Below, one piece after another: positions 6,047-13,514 of a stretch of 15,383 nucleotides of DNA. A program made the position numbers and the translations under genes. Numbering within the stretch: the first letter of the stretch is position 1; the number at the start of each line of letters is the position of its first letter. The DNA lies in assembly GCA_938022295.1 (NCBI GenBank), contig CALIDR010000346.1, positions 1 through 15,383 of the forward strand, read 5' to 3'. The notes beneath the pieces are model-generated. The model did no database searches and was not told the origin of the DNA. It saw nothing but the letters and a program-made list of their open reading frames with translations. This DNA comes from an uncultured Burkholderiaceae bacterium. GTDB taxonomy: Bacteria > Pseudomonadota > Gammaproteobacteria > Burkholderiales > Burkholderiaceae_C.

Positions 6047-7600
6047 TCACGCCCGCGGCCAGTGCAGCCACAGCTGCGCCAGCAGCGCGCCGACGAGGAA
6101 GCCGCCGAAGGCCAGCAGCACCGCCTGCACGAGCCGCCGGGTGCGCCGCTGCTCGTCCAGCAGCGCCTGCAGCAGCGGCGCCGGGTCGGCCTGGCGGTGC
6201 ACCAGCGCCTGGTGCACCAGCCGCGGCAGCTCGGGCAGCAGCTGCGAGTAGCGCGGCGCCTCGTCGCGCAGCCGCTCGGCGAAGCCGCGCCAGCCGATCT
6301 GTTCGTTCATCCAGCGCTCGAGGAACGGCTTGGCGGTGCTCCACAGGTCCAGGTCGGGGTCGAGCTCGCGCCCGAGGCCCTCGATGTTGAGCAGCGTCTT
6401 CTGCAGCAGCACGAGCTGCGGCTGGATCTCGACGTTGAAGCGGCGCGAGGTCTGGAACAGCCGCATCAGCACGTTGCCGAGCGAGATCTCCTTCAGCGGG
6501 CGGTCGAAGTACGGCTCGCACACGGCGCGGATCGCCGACTCCAGCGCGTCGACGCGGGTGGCCGCCGGCACCCAGCCGCTTTCGACGTGCAGCTCGGCCA
6601 CGCGCTTGTAGTCGCGGCGGAAGAACGCGATCAGGTTCTGCGCCAGGTAGTCCTTGTCGACGTCGGTGAGCGTGCCGACGATGCCGAAGTCCAGCGCGAT
6701 GTAGCGCCCGAACGTGGCCGGCGCGACCGAGACCTGGATGTTGCCCGGGTGCATGTCGGCGTGGAAGAAACCGTCGCGGAAGACCTGAGTGAAGAAGATC
6801 GTGACGCCGTCGCGGGCCAGCTTCTTGAAGTCGATGCCGGCCTCGCGCAGGCGCTGCACCTGGCTGATCGGGATGCCGTACATGCGCTCCATCACGATCA
6901 CGCCGGAGGTGCACAGGTCCCACATCATCTCGGGGATCAGCACCAGGTTCAGGCCCTGCATGTTGCGCCGCAGCTGGGCCGCGTTGGCCGCCTCGCGCAC
7001 GAGGTCGAGCTCGTCGTGCAGGTAGCCGTCGAACTCGGCGACGACCTCGCGCGGCCGCAGCCGCCGGCCGTCGACCGACACCCGCTCGACCCAGCGTGCC
7101 AGGCGGTGCAGCAGCGCGAGGTCGTCGTCGATCACGGCGAGCATGCCCGGGCGCAGCACCTTGACGGCGACCTCGCGGCCATCGAGCAGCTGCGCGAAGT
7201 GCACCTGCGCGATCGACGCGCTGGCCACCGGGTCGGCGTCGAAGCGCGCGAAGATCGCCTCCACCGGCCGTCCGAACGCCTTCTCGACCAGCGCGCGCGA
7301 CTGCTCGCTCGGGAACGGCGGCACGCGGTCCTGCAGCAGCGCGAGCTCGTCGGCGATGTCCGGCGGCAGCAGGTCGCGCCGGGTGCTGAGCACCTGGCCG
7401 AACTTGACGAAGATCGGCCCGAGGCGCTCGAGCGCGCGGCGCAGGCGCACGCCGCGCGGCTCGCCGAGCGGGCGGCCGATCGTGATCACCCGCGCCAGGG
7501 CGCGCACCCAGCGCTGGCGGAAGCCCGACAGCGCGATGTCGTCCAGGCCGAAGCGCAGGACGGTGAAGACGATGACGACGAGCCGCGCGAACTGCCTCAT
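6047..7600 (-). CDS. ubiB: Ubiquinone biosynthesis accessory kinase-like protein UbiB
   Basis: A 517-residue atypical protein-kinase-like ATPase of the UbiB/ABC1/COQ8 family, needed for ubiquinone synthesis and thought to help extract or present lipid intermediates at the inner membrane. Diagnostic features: the KxGQ motif K66-F-G-Q69 followed by STRRDLLPPD, the Ala-rich nucleotide loop ASASIAQVH (126-134), the lysine of VAVKVLRPG (K147), the ExD region HDELDL (E197, D199), catalytic HADMHPGN (280-287) and the DFG of ALDFGIVG (304-306). A hydrophobic C-terminal stretch (about 490-513) is the membrane anchor. ATG 7600 overlaps the ubiJ stop as ATGA; no separate ribosome binding site is evident, so translational coupling is likely. 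Length fits the proteobacterial family. Confidence 0.96.
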   Translation of the reverse strand: MRQFARLVVIVFTVLRFGLDDIALSGFRQRWVRALARVITIGRPLGEPRGVRLRRALERLGPIFVKFGQVLSTRRDLLPPDIADELALLQDRVPPFPSEQSRALVEKAFGRPVEAIFARFDADPVASASIAQVHFAQLLDGREVAVKVLRPGMLAVIDDDLALLHRLARWVERVSVDGRRLRPREVVAEFDGYLHDELDLVREAANAAQLRRNMQGLNLVLIPEMMWDLCTSGVIVMERMYGIPISQVQRLREAGIDFKKLARDGVTIFFTQVFRDGFFHADMHPGNIQVSVAPATFGRYIALDFGIVGTLTDVDKDYLAQNLIAFFRRDYKRVAELHVESGWVPAATRVDALESAIRAVCEPYFDRPLKEISLGNVLMRLFQTSRRFNVEIQPQLVLLQKTLLNIEGLGRELDPDLDLWSTAKPFLERWMNEQIGWRGFAERLRDEAPRYSQLLPELPRLVHQALVHRQADPAPLLQALLDEQRRTRRLVQAVLLAFGGFLVGALLAQLWLHWPRA

Positions 7601-8151
7601 GGGGCGCTGCGCCCGGTGCCGCCCGGGCGCAGCCGCGCCGCCAGGTCGGCCCCGGTGTGCAGCGCCCGCCGCAGCGCAGCGGCCAGCGCCGAGCCGGCGC
7701 GCGCGATCTCCTGCGCGATGCGCGGGCCGAAGAAGCGCTCGAGGTCTGCCGCCACGTCCCAGCGCACGTTGTCCAGCAGCCAGTGCACGTCGGCCGCCAG
7801 CGCGCCGTCGCCGTGGATCTCGACCGTGGGCACGTCGCCGACCATCACCCGCGCCGCGAGCAGCGCCGGGTTCGACGCGTCGACGCGCACCTGCAGGTCC
7901 GGCGCCGTGCCGAGCGCGGGCTCGCCCTGCCCGCACCACTCGAGCAGCCCGGCCGGCGTGACCGTGAACGCCAGCCGCGGCGGCGGGGGCAGCAGCGACG
8001 GCCAGCCGCCGAGCTCGACTTCGAGCCGCCGCCCGCGGTGCGCGGCCAGCCGCTGCATCGCCACCGTCTCGCCCGCCAGCACGTGGTTCACGACCAGCGT
8101 CAGGCGCTCCATCATGACCGGCGCGACCAGCGAGGCGAGGGCGTGAAGCAT
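7597..8151 (-). CDS. ubiJ: Ubiquinone biosynthesis accessory factor UbiJ (SCP2 domain)
   Basis: A 184-residue protein with an N-terminal SCP2 sterol-carrier-like lipid-binding domain (about 15-115) and a C-terminal helical part. UbiJ binds ubiquinone intermediates and, with UbiK, supports the soluble Ubi synthesis complex. Evidence is the start MLHALASLVAPVMMERL followed by NHVLAGE, and the later VEIHGDGALAADVHWLLDNVRWD, typical of the family and of its place directly before ubiB. A ubiE gene, often next upstream, is not here; the EPS genes diverge instead. ATG 8151 is chosen for match to family N-termini; there is no ribosome binding site upstream, and the next possible start is the MM pair at residues 13-14. 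Confidence 0.9.
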   Translation of the reverse strand: MLHALASLVAPVMMERLTLVVNHVLAGETVAMQRLAAHRGRRLEVELGGWPSLLPPPPRLAFTVTPAGLLEWCGQGEPALGTAPDLQVRVDASNPALLAARVMVGDVPTVEIHGDGALAADVHWLLDNVRWDVAADLERFFGPRIAQEIARAGSALAAALRRALHTGADLAARLRPGGTGRSAP

Positions 8152-8157
8152 GCACGG

Positions 8158-8163
8158 ATTGTA
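8158..8163 (-). promoter_or_regulatory. Candidate ubiJ promoter -10, leaderless arrangement
   Basis: The minus strand reads TACAAT at 8163-8158, then CCGTGC, then the ubiJ ATG. The A of the ATG is the seventh base after the hexamer, where transcription usually begins, so the mRNA could start at the initiation codon. This would explain the absent ribosome binding site. No clear -35 is seen at the usual spacing. The same TACAATCCG string occurs in the candidate promoter ahead of the FmdB-like gene. Confidence 0.45.
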
Positions 8164-8186
8164 GGCAGCGCGGCCGCCCCGCCCCC

Positions 8187-8225
8187 GTGACCGAGGGCCA
8201 CGGCCGAGCCCCGGCGTTCGGTCAC
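8187..8225. promoter_or_regulatory. 8-bp inverted repeat in the ubiJ/EPS divergent gap
   Basis: GTGACCGA at 8187-8194 and its exact reverse complement TCGGTCAC at 8218-8225 have centres 31 bp apart, about three DNA turns. The right arm overlaps a -10-like CACAAT (8223-8228) pointing toward the EPS genes, and the left arm lies about 24 bp upstream of the ubiJ -10. This geometry suits an operator for a dimeric regulator on a divergent promoter region. The repeat is seen; the function is inferred. Confidence 0.4.
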
Positions 8226-8301
8226 AATGCCCGTGGGCGGGAGTCGCGGGTCGCAGGCGCGCCGGGGCGGGCCGCGCCGCGACGTTGGGCACGTCCACGC
8301 G

Positions 8302-9696
8302 ATGATCGACGACCGGAATTACAAGAGGACGTTCTACAGCGCCCCGCAGTCGGTGACGTCGATGGTCGCGGCCGTGATGGAGCCGGCGATCATCGTCGGC
8401 GTCTTCTTCGCCGCCAGCGCGTGGTACGACCAGCCGACGGTGCGCGCCGACCTGGTGCTGGCGCTGTTCGTGTTCGCGCTCACGTTCCCGGGGCGCAACC
8501 GCTTCCTCGACTCCAAGCTCGCCTCGGCGGTGGACATCACGCTGAGCTGGGCCACGCTGCTGGCGATCCTCGCGCTGTGCGCGTACGCCACCGACAGCTT
8601 CCACTTCTACGACCGCAGCGTCCTCGTCGTGTGGGCGCTGGCCACGCCGGTCGTGCTCTGGGCGGCCGTCCTGATCGGGCGCCAGGTCTACAAGGCGCAT
8701 GCGCGGCGGCCCGAGGCACGGCGGCCGGCGGTCGTGATCGGTGCGGCCGCGCTCGGCGTGCGGGTGGCCAAGGCGCTGCAGAGCAGCCAGCTGCGCGCCG
8801 GCGACTTCGTCGGCTACTTCGACGACCGCACCGACCAGCGCGTGCAGGCCGAGGCGGCACCGCACCTGCTCGGCGGCCTGCGCGCCGCGGCACCGTACAT
8901 CCGCGACCGCGGGATCAAGGAGGTCTACATCACGCTGCCGCTGGGCTCGCAGCCGCGCATCCTCGAGCTGCTCGAGTCGCTGCAGGGCACGACGGCGTCG
9001 CTGTTCTTCGTGCCCGACGTGTTCGGCATCAGCATCATCCAGGGCCGGCTGCAGGACATGAACGGCGTGCCCGTGGTCGGCATCTGCGAGACGCCGTTCA
9101 CCGGCACCAACGCGCTGGCCAAGCGGGTGTCGGACGTCGTGCTCGCGAGCCTGATCCTGGTCCTGATCTCGCCGGTGCTGCTGGCGGTGGCCATCGGCGT
9201 CAAGCTCAGCTCGCCCGGGCCGGTGATCTTCCGCCAGAGGCGCAACGGCCTTAACGGCGAGGAGATCGTCGTCTACAAGTTCCGCTCGATGACGACGCAG
9301 GACAACGGCCCCGAGATCAGGCAGGCGACGAAGGACGACCCGCGCATCACGCCGTTCGGGCGCTTCATCCGTCGCACCTCGCTCGACGAGCTGCCGCAGT
9401 TCGTCAACGTGCTGCAGGGGCGCATGAGCATCGTCGGCCCGCGCCCGCACGCGGTCGCGCACAACGAGGAGTACCGCCAGCTGATCAAGGCCTACATGGT
9501 GCGCCACAAGGTCAAGCCCGGCATCACCGGCTGGGCGCAGGTCAACGGCCACCGCGGCGAGACCGACACCCTCGAGAAGATGCAGCGGCGCGTCGAATAC
9601 GATCTCGAATACCTGCGCAACTGGTCGATCGCGCTGGACCTGCAGATCATCGCGCGCACCGTCAAGCTGATGATCTTCGACCCCAAGGCGTACTGA
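8302..9696 (+). CDS. Undecaprenyl-phosphate hexose-1-phosphate transferase (WcaJ-like)
   Basis: A 464-residue polyisoprenyl-phosphate sugar-1-phosphate transferase that starts exopolysaccharide repeat-unit assembly by moving glucose-1-P (or galactose-1-P) from its UDP-sugar to undecaprenyl phosphate. Layout: four N-terminal membrane segments (about 23-41, 49-63, 76-96, 105-126), a cytoplasmic nucleotide-binding-like domain (about 140-265), a membrane segment (274-300), then the catalytic domain with SSPGPVIFRQRRNG, YKFRSM, the acidic pair D362-E363 in TSLDELPQF, GRMSIVGPRP and KPGITGWAQVNG. ATG 8302 is preferred because it gives the usual family N-terminus (DDRNYKRTFYS); an in-frame ATG at 8227 would add 25 Arg/Gly-rich residues and touches a -10-like element. 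No strong ribosome binding site precedes either. First gene of the EPS cluster. Confidence 0.92.
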   Translation: MIDDRNYKRTFYSAPQSVTSMVAAVMEPAIIVGVFFAASAWYDQPTVRADLVLALFVFALTFPGRNRFLDSKLASAVDITLSWATLLAILALCAYATDSFHFYDRSVLVVWALATPVVLWAAVLIGRQVYKAHARRPEARRPAVVIGAAALGVRVAKALQSSQLRAGDFVGYFDDRTDQRVQAEAAPHLLGGLRAAAPYIRDRGIKEVYITLPLGSQPRILELLESLQGTTASLFFVPDVFGISIIQGRLQDMNGVPVVGICETPFTGTNALAKRVSDVVLASLILVLISPVLLAVAIGVKLSSPGPVIFRQRRNGLNGEEIVVYKFRSMTTQDNGPEIRQATKDDPRITPFGRFIRRTSLDELPQFVNVLQGRMSIVGPRPHAVAHNEEYRQLIKAYMVRHKVKPGITGWAQVNGHRGETDTLEKMQRRVEYDLEYLRNWSIALDLQIIARTVKLMIFDPKAY

Positions 9697-9697
9697 C

Positions 9698-9716
9698 GCG
9701 CGCCTCGCCAGCGCGC
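9698..9716 (+). repeat. Short hairpin between transferase gene and epsL
   Basis: GCGCGC at 9698-9703 and GCGCGC at 9711-9716 can pair across a 7-nt loop immediately after the transferase stop. No T-run follows. It may reduce read-through or mean nothing in DNA this GC-rich. Confidence 0.25.
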
Positions 9717-9745
9717 CGGACCCGAGCACACCACGGAGGAGCCCC

Positions 9746-11035
9746 ATGCCGTCGACCCTGCGCCGCGTCGCTGCCCTGCTGCTCGGCCTCGCGCCGCTGC
9801 TCGGAACCGCCGAGACCAGCCCCTACTACGTCGGCTTGCGCCAGTCGTTCGGCCACGACTCCAACGTGTTCCGCCTGCCGGACCGCACCGTGATCGGCGA
9901 CCGCGTCCTGACGCCCGAATCGTCGGGCCTGATCTCGACGACGCTGCTGCTGGCCGGCATCGACCAGCCAATCGGCCGCCAGCGCCTGTACGGCGATCTG
10001 AGTGCCGGGTACGCGAGCTATTCGGGCCAGTCACAGCTGAACAGCCCGACCTACGGCCTGACTGCCGGCATCGACTGGGAGACGGTGCAGCGGCTGTCGG
10101 GCAACCTGCAGTTCGACGCCGGGCGGCGCCTGGGCCGCTACGGCGACCGCGACATCCCGACCGGACTGGGCAGCAACGACGAGTCGTACCAGCGCCTGGC
10201 GCTCGTGGCCCGCCTCGGCGAGTGGCGAACCTCGCGCATGTGGTTGCAGCTCGATGCGGTGTGGGACCGGGTCGTCAACGAGGTGGACTTCGCACAGCCG
10301 GTGCCGGTGACGAACACGCCGCCGCTGCGCCTCACCGACGGCTACGAGCGCGAGGAGACCTCGCGCGCCGTCGGCGCCGGCGTGCGCTACCGGCTCTCGG
10401 GCGCCACCGTCGTCGGCGCCGGCGTGCGCACGGCGTGGCGCACCCGCGACCTCGAGCGCAGCCTGCTCGGGCCGCAGGAGGTCGTGCGCGACAGCCTCGA
10501 CAGCCGGCGCCACGACGTCGACTTCGTGCTCGCCTTCGAGCCGAGCGACCTGCACGACCTGCGCGCCCGGCTGAGCTACGGCACGACCGACTACGACGGC
10601 CCCGGCGTGGCCGACCGCAGCGGCTGGAGCGGCTCGCTGCGCTGGACGTGGCGGCCCACCGGCAAGCTGGCGAGCCACCTGCGGCTGCTGTACGACAGCG
10701 AAGACCGCGACTTCGGCGGCAGCTCGGCCGCCGACGGCGGCGGCGACCGCCAGACCCGTGCCGTCGAATGGCGGCTCGACTACGCGGCCACGGCCAAGGT
10801 CACCGCGCACCTGCAGGCCGCACGCTACCAGCGCGACTACAGCCGCCGCCTGGGCTCGTTCACCGACCGCGACACGACGCTGTCGCTCGGCGCCGACTGG
10901 GCCGCGCTGCGCAGCACGACGGTTGGTTGCTCGGTGGCCACCCAGCGCCGCTCGGCTTCCGCCGAGGTGGCGTTCGGGCGCAACAGCTTCGACGCCACGT
11001 TCGCCAGCTGCTACGTCCAGGTGATGGTGCGGTGA
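9746..11035 (+). CDS. epsL: EpsL-like outer-membrane beta-barrel for polysaccharide export
   Basis: A 429-residue secreted protein, most like the EpsL family of EPS clusters (the family seen with exosortase-B/PEP-CTERM loci such as methanolan genes). Residues 1-22 look like a Sec signal peptide, with cleavage likely after GTA22. The mature N-terminus has GLRQSFGHDSNVFRLPD, characteristic of this family. The rest alternates polar and hydrophobic residues with many Tyr/Trp/Arg turns, as in a beta-barrel of many strands, and ends at the barrel edge with VQVMVR. Two Cys near the end (C395, C422) could form a disulfide. A strong GGAGGAG sits at 9735-9741, four bases before the ATG. Role in the outer membrane is inferred; it is not a Wza-type lipoprotein. 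The stop overlaps the galE start by 4 bp. Confidence 0.75.
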   Translation: MPSTLRRVAALLLGLAPLLGTAETSPYYVGLRQSFGHDSNVFRLPDRTVIGDRVLTPESSGLISTTLLLAGIDQPIGRQRLYGDLSAGYASYSGQSQLNSPTYGLTAGIDWETVQRLSGNLQFDAGRRLGRYGDRDIPTGLGSNDESYQRLALVARLGEWRTSRMWLQLDAVWDRVVNEVDFAQPVPVTNTPPLRLTDGYEREETSRAVGAGVRYRLSGATVVGAGVRTAWRTRDLERSLLGPQEVVRDSLDSRRHDVDFVLAFEPSDLHDLRARLSYGTTDYDGPGVADRSGWSGSLRWTWRPTGKLASHLRLLYDSEDRDFGGSSAADGGGDRQTRAVEWRLDYAATAKVTAHLQAARYQRDYSRRLGSFTDRDTTLSLGADWAALRSTTVGCSVATQRRSASAEVAFGRNSFDATFASCYVQVMVR

Positions 11036-12075
11036 GGACCGTCCTGCTCACCGGCGCGGCCGGCTACATTGCCTCGCACACCTGGCTCGCGCTGCGCGCG
11101 GCGGGGTTGCGCGTCGTCGGCGTCGACAACTTCGCCAACAGCTCGCCCGAGGTGCTGCGCCGGCTCGGCCGCCTGCTCGGCGAGCCGCCCGAGTTCGACG
11201 CCGTCGACGTCACCGACGCCGCCGCGCTCGAACGGGTGTTCGGGCGCCGGCGCGTCGACGCGGTCGTCCACTTCGCCGCCCACAAGGCGGTCGGCGAATC
11301 GGTCGCGCGGCCGCTGGACTACTACGCCAACAACGTCGGCGGCCTCGTCAGCGTCTGCGCGGCGATGCGGCGCCACGGCTGCCGGCGCATCGTGTTCAGC
11401 TCGAGCGCCACCGTCTACGGCGAGCCGCAGTCGCTGCCGATCCGCGAGGACGCGCCGCTGCAGGCGACCAACCCCTATGGCCGCACCAAGCTGATCGGCG
11501 AGCAGCTGCTGCACGACCTCGGCGTCGCCGACCCGGCGTGGCAGACCGCGTGCCTGCGCTACTTCAACCCCGTCGGCGCGCACGAGTCGGGCCTGATCGG
11601 CGAGGACCCGCGCGACGTGCCGAACAACCTGATGCCCTACGTCGCGCAGGTCGCGGTCGGCCGGCGCGAGCGGCTGCAGGTCTTCGGTGGCGACTGGCCC
11701 ACGCCCGACGGCACCGGCGTGCGCGACTACATCCACGTCGTCGACCTCGCCGAGGGGCACGTGGCGGCGCTGCGCCGCCTGCTCGACCACCCCGGCTCGT
11801 TCACCGTCAACCTCGGCACTGGGCGCGGCCACAGCGTGCTCGAAGTCGTGCGCGCCTACGAGGCGGCGAGCGGGCGGCCGATCGCGCACGACATCGTCGC
11901 GCGCCGCGCCGGCGACGTGGCCGCCTGCTGGGCCGACCCGTCGCTCGCGCGCGAGCTGCTCGGCTGGCAGGCGCGGCACGACCTCGCGCGCATGTGTGCC
12001 GACAGCTGGCGCTGGCAGCAGCGCAACCCCGACGGCTACGCCACCGCCCTGCCCGCCGCGGCGCTGACCCCATGA
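11032..12075 (+). CDS. galE: UDP-hexose 4-epimerase GalE, broad-specificity type predicted
   Basis: A 347-residue extended short-chain dehydrogenase that interconverts UDP-glucose and UDP-galactose, supplying EPS precursors. The catalytic set is complete: S124 in FSSSATVYG and Y149-x3-K153 in NPYGRTK, with numbering equal to E. coli GalE. The NAD-binding motif is TGAAGYIASH, so the third Gly of GxxGxxG is Ala14. At residue 299, where E. coli GalE has Tyr that excludes N-acetyl sugars, this protein has Cys (GDVAACWADPS); human GALE, which also acts on UDP-GlcNAc/UDP-GalNAc, has Cys there too. So UDP-GlcNAc/UDP-GalNAc epimerisation is predicted. Start GTG 11032 overlaps the epsL stop (GTGA) and places the Rossmann motif at the N-terminus. 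The stop overlaps manC as ATGA. Confidence 0.95.
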   Translation: MRTVLLTGAAGYIASHTWLALRAAGLRVVGVDNFANSSPEVLRRLGRLLGEPPEFDAVDVTDAAALERVFGRRRVDAVVHFAAHKAVGESVARPLDYYANNVGGLVSVCAAMRRHGCRRIVFSSSATVYGEPQSLPIREDAPLQATNPYGRTKLIGEQLLHDLGVADPAWQTACLRYFNPVGAHESGLIGEDPRDVPNNLMPYVAQVAVGRRERLQVFGGDWPTPDGTGVRDYIHVVDLAEGHVAALRRLLDHPGSFTVNLGTGRGHSVLEVVRAYEAASGRPIAHDIVARRAGDVAACWADPSLARELLGWQARHDLARMCADSWRWQQRNPDGYATALPAAALTP

Positions 12076-13514
12076 GCATCCCGATTCCCGTCCAGCCCGT
12101 CGTGATGGCCGGCGGCTCCGGCACGCGCCTGTGGCCGCTGTCGCGCGCCGGCTACCCGAAGCAGTTCCTCGTGCTCGCCGGCAACGCGAGCCTGTTCCAG
12201 CAGGCCGCGCGGCGGCTCGCCGCGCTCGCCGAAGACGACATCGCGGTCGCGCCGCCGCTGGTCGTCGGCAACGAGGAGCACCGCTTCCTCGTCCTCGACC
12301 AGCTGCGCGAGGAGCGGCTAGACCCCGCCGCCGTGCTGCTCGAGCCGACCGGGCGCAACACCGCGCCGGCGCTCACGCTGGCCGCGCTGCAGGCGATGGA
12401 CGACGGCGCCGACCCCGTGCTCGCCGTCACGCCGGCCGACCAGACGGTGGCCGACGCCGCGGCGTTCACCGCCGCGCTGCGCGAGGCGGTGCGGCTGGCC
12501 GCCGGCGGCGACGTCGTGATCCTCGGCGTGCGGCCGGACCGCCCCGAGACCGGCTACGGCTACATCCGCGCCGCCACCGCGCACGGCGCGCCGGCCGTGC
12601 AGGCCTTCGTCGAGAAGCCGGACGCCGACACCGCGCGCCGCTACGTCGCCGACGGCCACCACTACTGGAACGCCGGCATGTTCGTGCTGCGCGCGAGCAC
12701 GTGGCTCGCCGCGCTCGAGCGCTTCCGCCCCGACATCGCCGCCGCCACCCGCGCGGCCTGGGACGCGCGCCGCGTCGACGAGCGCTTCGTGCGCCCCGGC
12801 GCGGCCGAGTTCGCCGCCGTGCCGGCCGAGTCGGTCGACTACGCGGTGATGGAGCGCTGCCCGGGCAGCGGCATCGGCATCCGCATGGTCGCGCTCGACG
12901 CCGGCTGGAATGACCTCGGCGCCTGGGACGCGGTGTGGCAGCTGCTGCCGAAGGACGCCGACGGCAACGCCACCGTCGGCGACGCGCTCGTCGTCGACAG
13001 CCGGCGCAGCCTGGTGCACGCGTCGAGCCGGCTGGTGGCCGTGATCGGGCTGGACGACGTCGTCGTCGTCGAGACGGCCGATGCGGTGCTCGTCGCCGAC
13101 CGCGGCCGCAGCCAGCACGTCAAGCAGGTCGTCGAGCGGCTCGGCGCCGAACAGCGCGGCGAGCACGCGCTGCACCGCAAGGTGCACCGTCCCTGGGGCT
13201 GGTACGACAGCGTCGACGAGGGCGCGCGGTTCCAGGTCAAGCGCATCATGGTCAAGCCCGGCGCGAGCCTGAGCCTGCAGATGCACCACCACCGCGCCGA
13301 GCACTGGATCGTCGTGCGCGGCACCGCCGAGGTCACCGTCGACGGCCGCACGACGCTGCTGGCCGAGAACCAGAGCACCTACATCCCGCTCGGTGCGAAG
13401 CACCGTCTCGTCAACCCGGGCAAGGTGCCGCTCGAGATCATCGAGGTGCAGTCGGGCAGCTACCTCGGCGAGGACGACATCGTGCGCTTCGAGGACAGCT
13501 ACGGGCGGCGCTGA
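12072..13514 (+). CDS. manC: Mannose-1-P guanylyltransferase / mannose-6-P isomerase, type II
   Basis: A 480-residue bifunctional enzyme (ManC/AlgA/XanB type) making GDP-mannose from fructose-6-P by way of mannose-6-P (a separate phosphomannomutase supplies mannose-1-P). N-terminal nucleotidyltransferase domain (about 8-290): signature GGSGTRLWPLSR (14-25), PKQFL, EPTGRNTAPA (91-100), ETGYGYI and FVEKP (179-183). C-terminal cupin isomerase domain (about 365-477): RPWGWYDS, metal site Q403/H405/E410 in LQMHHHRAEHW, YIPLGAKHRL with H444, and VQSGSYLGEDDIVRFEDSYGR at the end. ATG 12072 overlaps the galE stop (ATGA), so translation is probably coupled. Its last 16 bases overlap the 3' end of the antisense antitoxin gene. 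No phosphomannomutase gene is present in the window. Confidence 0.96.
   Translation: MSIPIPVQPVVMAGGSGTRLWPLSRAGYPKQFLVLAGNASLFQQAARRLAALAEDDIAVAPPLVVGNEEHRFLVLDQLREERLDPAAVLLEPTGRNTAPALTLAALQAMDDGADPVLAVTPADQTVADAAAFTAALREAVRLAAGGDVVILGVRPDRPETGYGYIRAATAHGAPAVQAFVEKPDADTARRYVADGHHYWNAGMFVLRASTWLAALERFRPDIAAATRAAWDARRVDERFVRPGAAEFAAVPAESVDYAVMERCPGSGIGIRMVALDAGWNDLGAWDAVWQLLPKDADGNATVGDALVVDSRRSLVHASSRLVAVIGLDDVVVVETADAVLVADRGRSQHVKQVVERLGAEQRGEHALHRKVHRPWGWYDSVDEGARFQVKRIMVKPGASLSLQMHHHRAEHWIVVRGTAEVTVDGRTTLLAENQSTYIPLGAKHRLVNPGKVPLEIIEVQSGSYLGEDDIVRFEDSYGRR

Noticed and set aside
5921..8146. 741-codon plus-strand open frame opposite ubiB and ubiJ
   Set aside because: Antisense shadow; its translation is repetitive in Arg/Asp/Leu/Ala with no recognisable motif, and UbiB and UbiJ on the other strand are complete.
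8227..8301. Earlier ATG (8227) for the sugar transferase
   Set aside because: The added 25 residues are Arg/Gly-rich and unlike the family N-terminus, no ribosome binding site precedes it, and it coincides with a -10-like element.
8152..9747. Minus-strand extension of the ubiJ frame back through the transferase gene
   Set aside because: The frame happens to stay open, but only the last 184 residues from ATG 8151 look like a protein family; the rest is antisense to the sugar transferase.
12318..13403. Minus-strand frames under manC as the missing toxin of the antitoxin
   Set aside because: Neither the 361-codon nor the 179-codon frame shows PIN-domain acidic residues or RelE/ParE features; both look like manC shadows.
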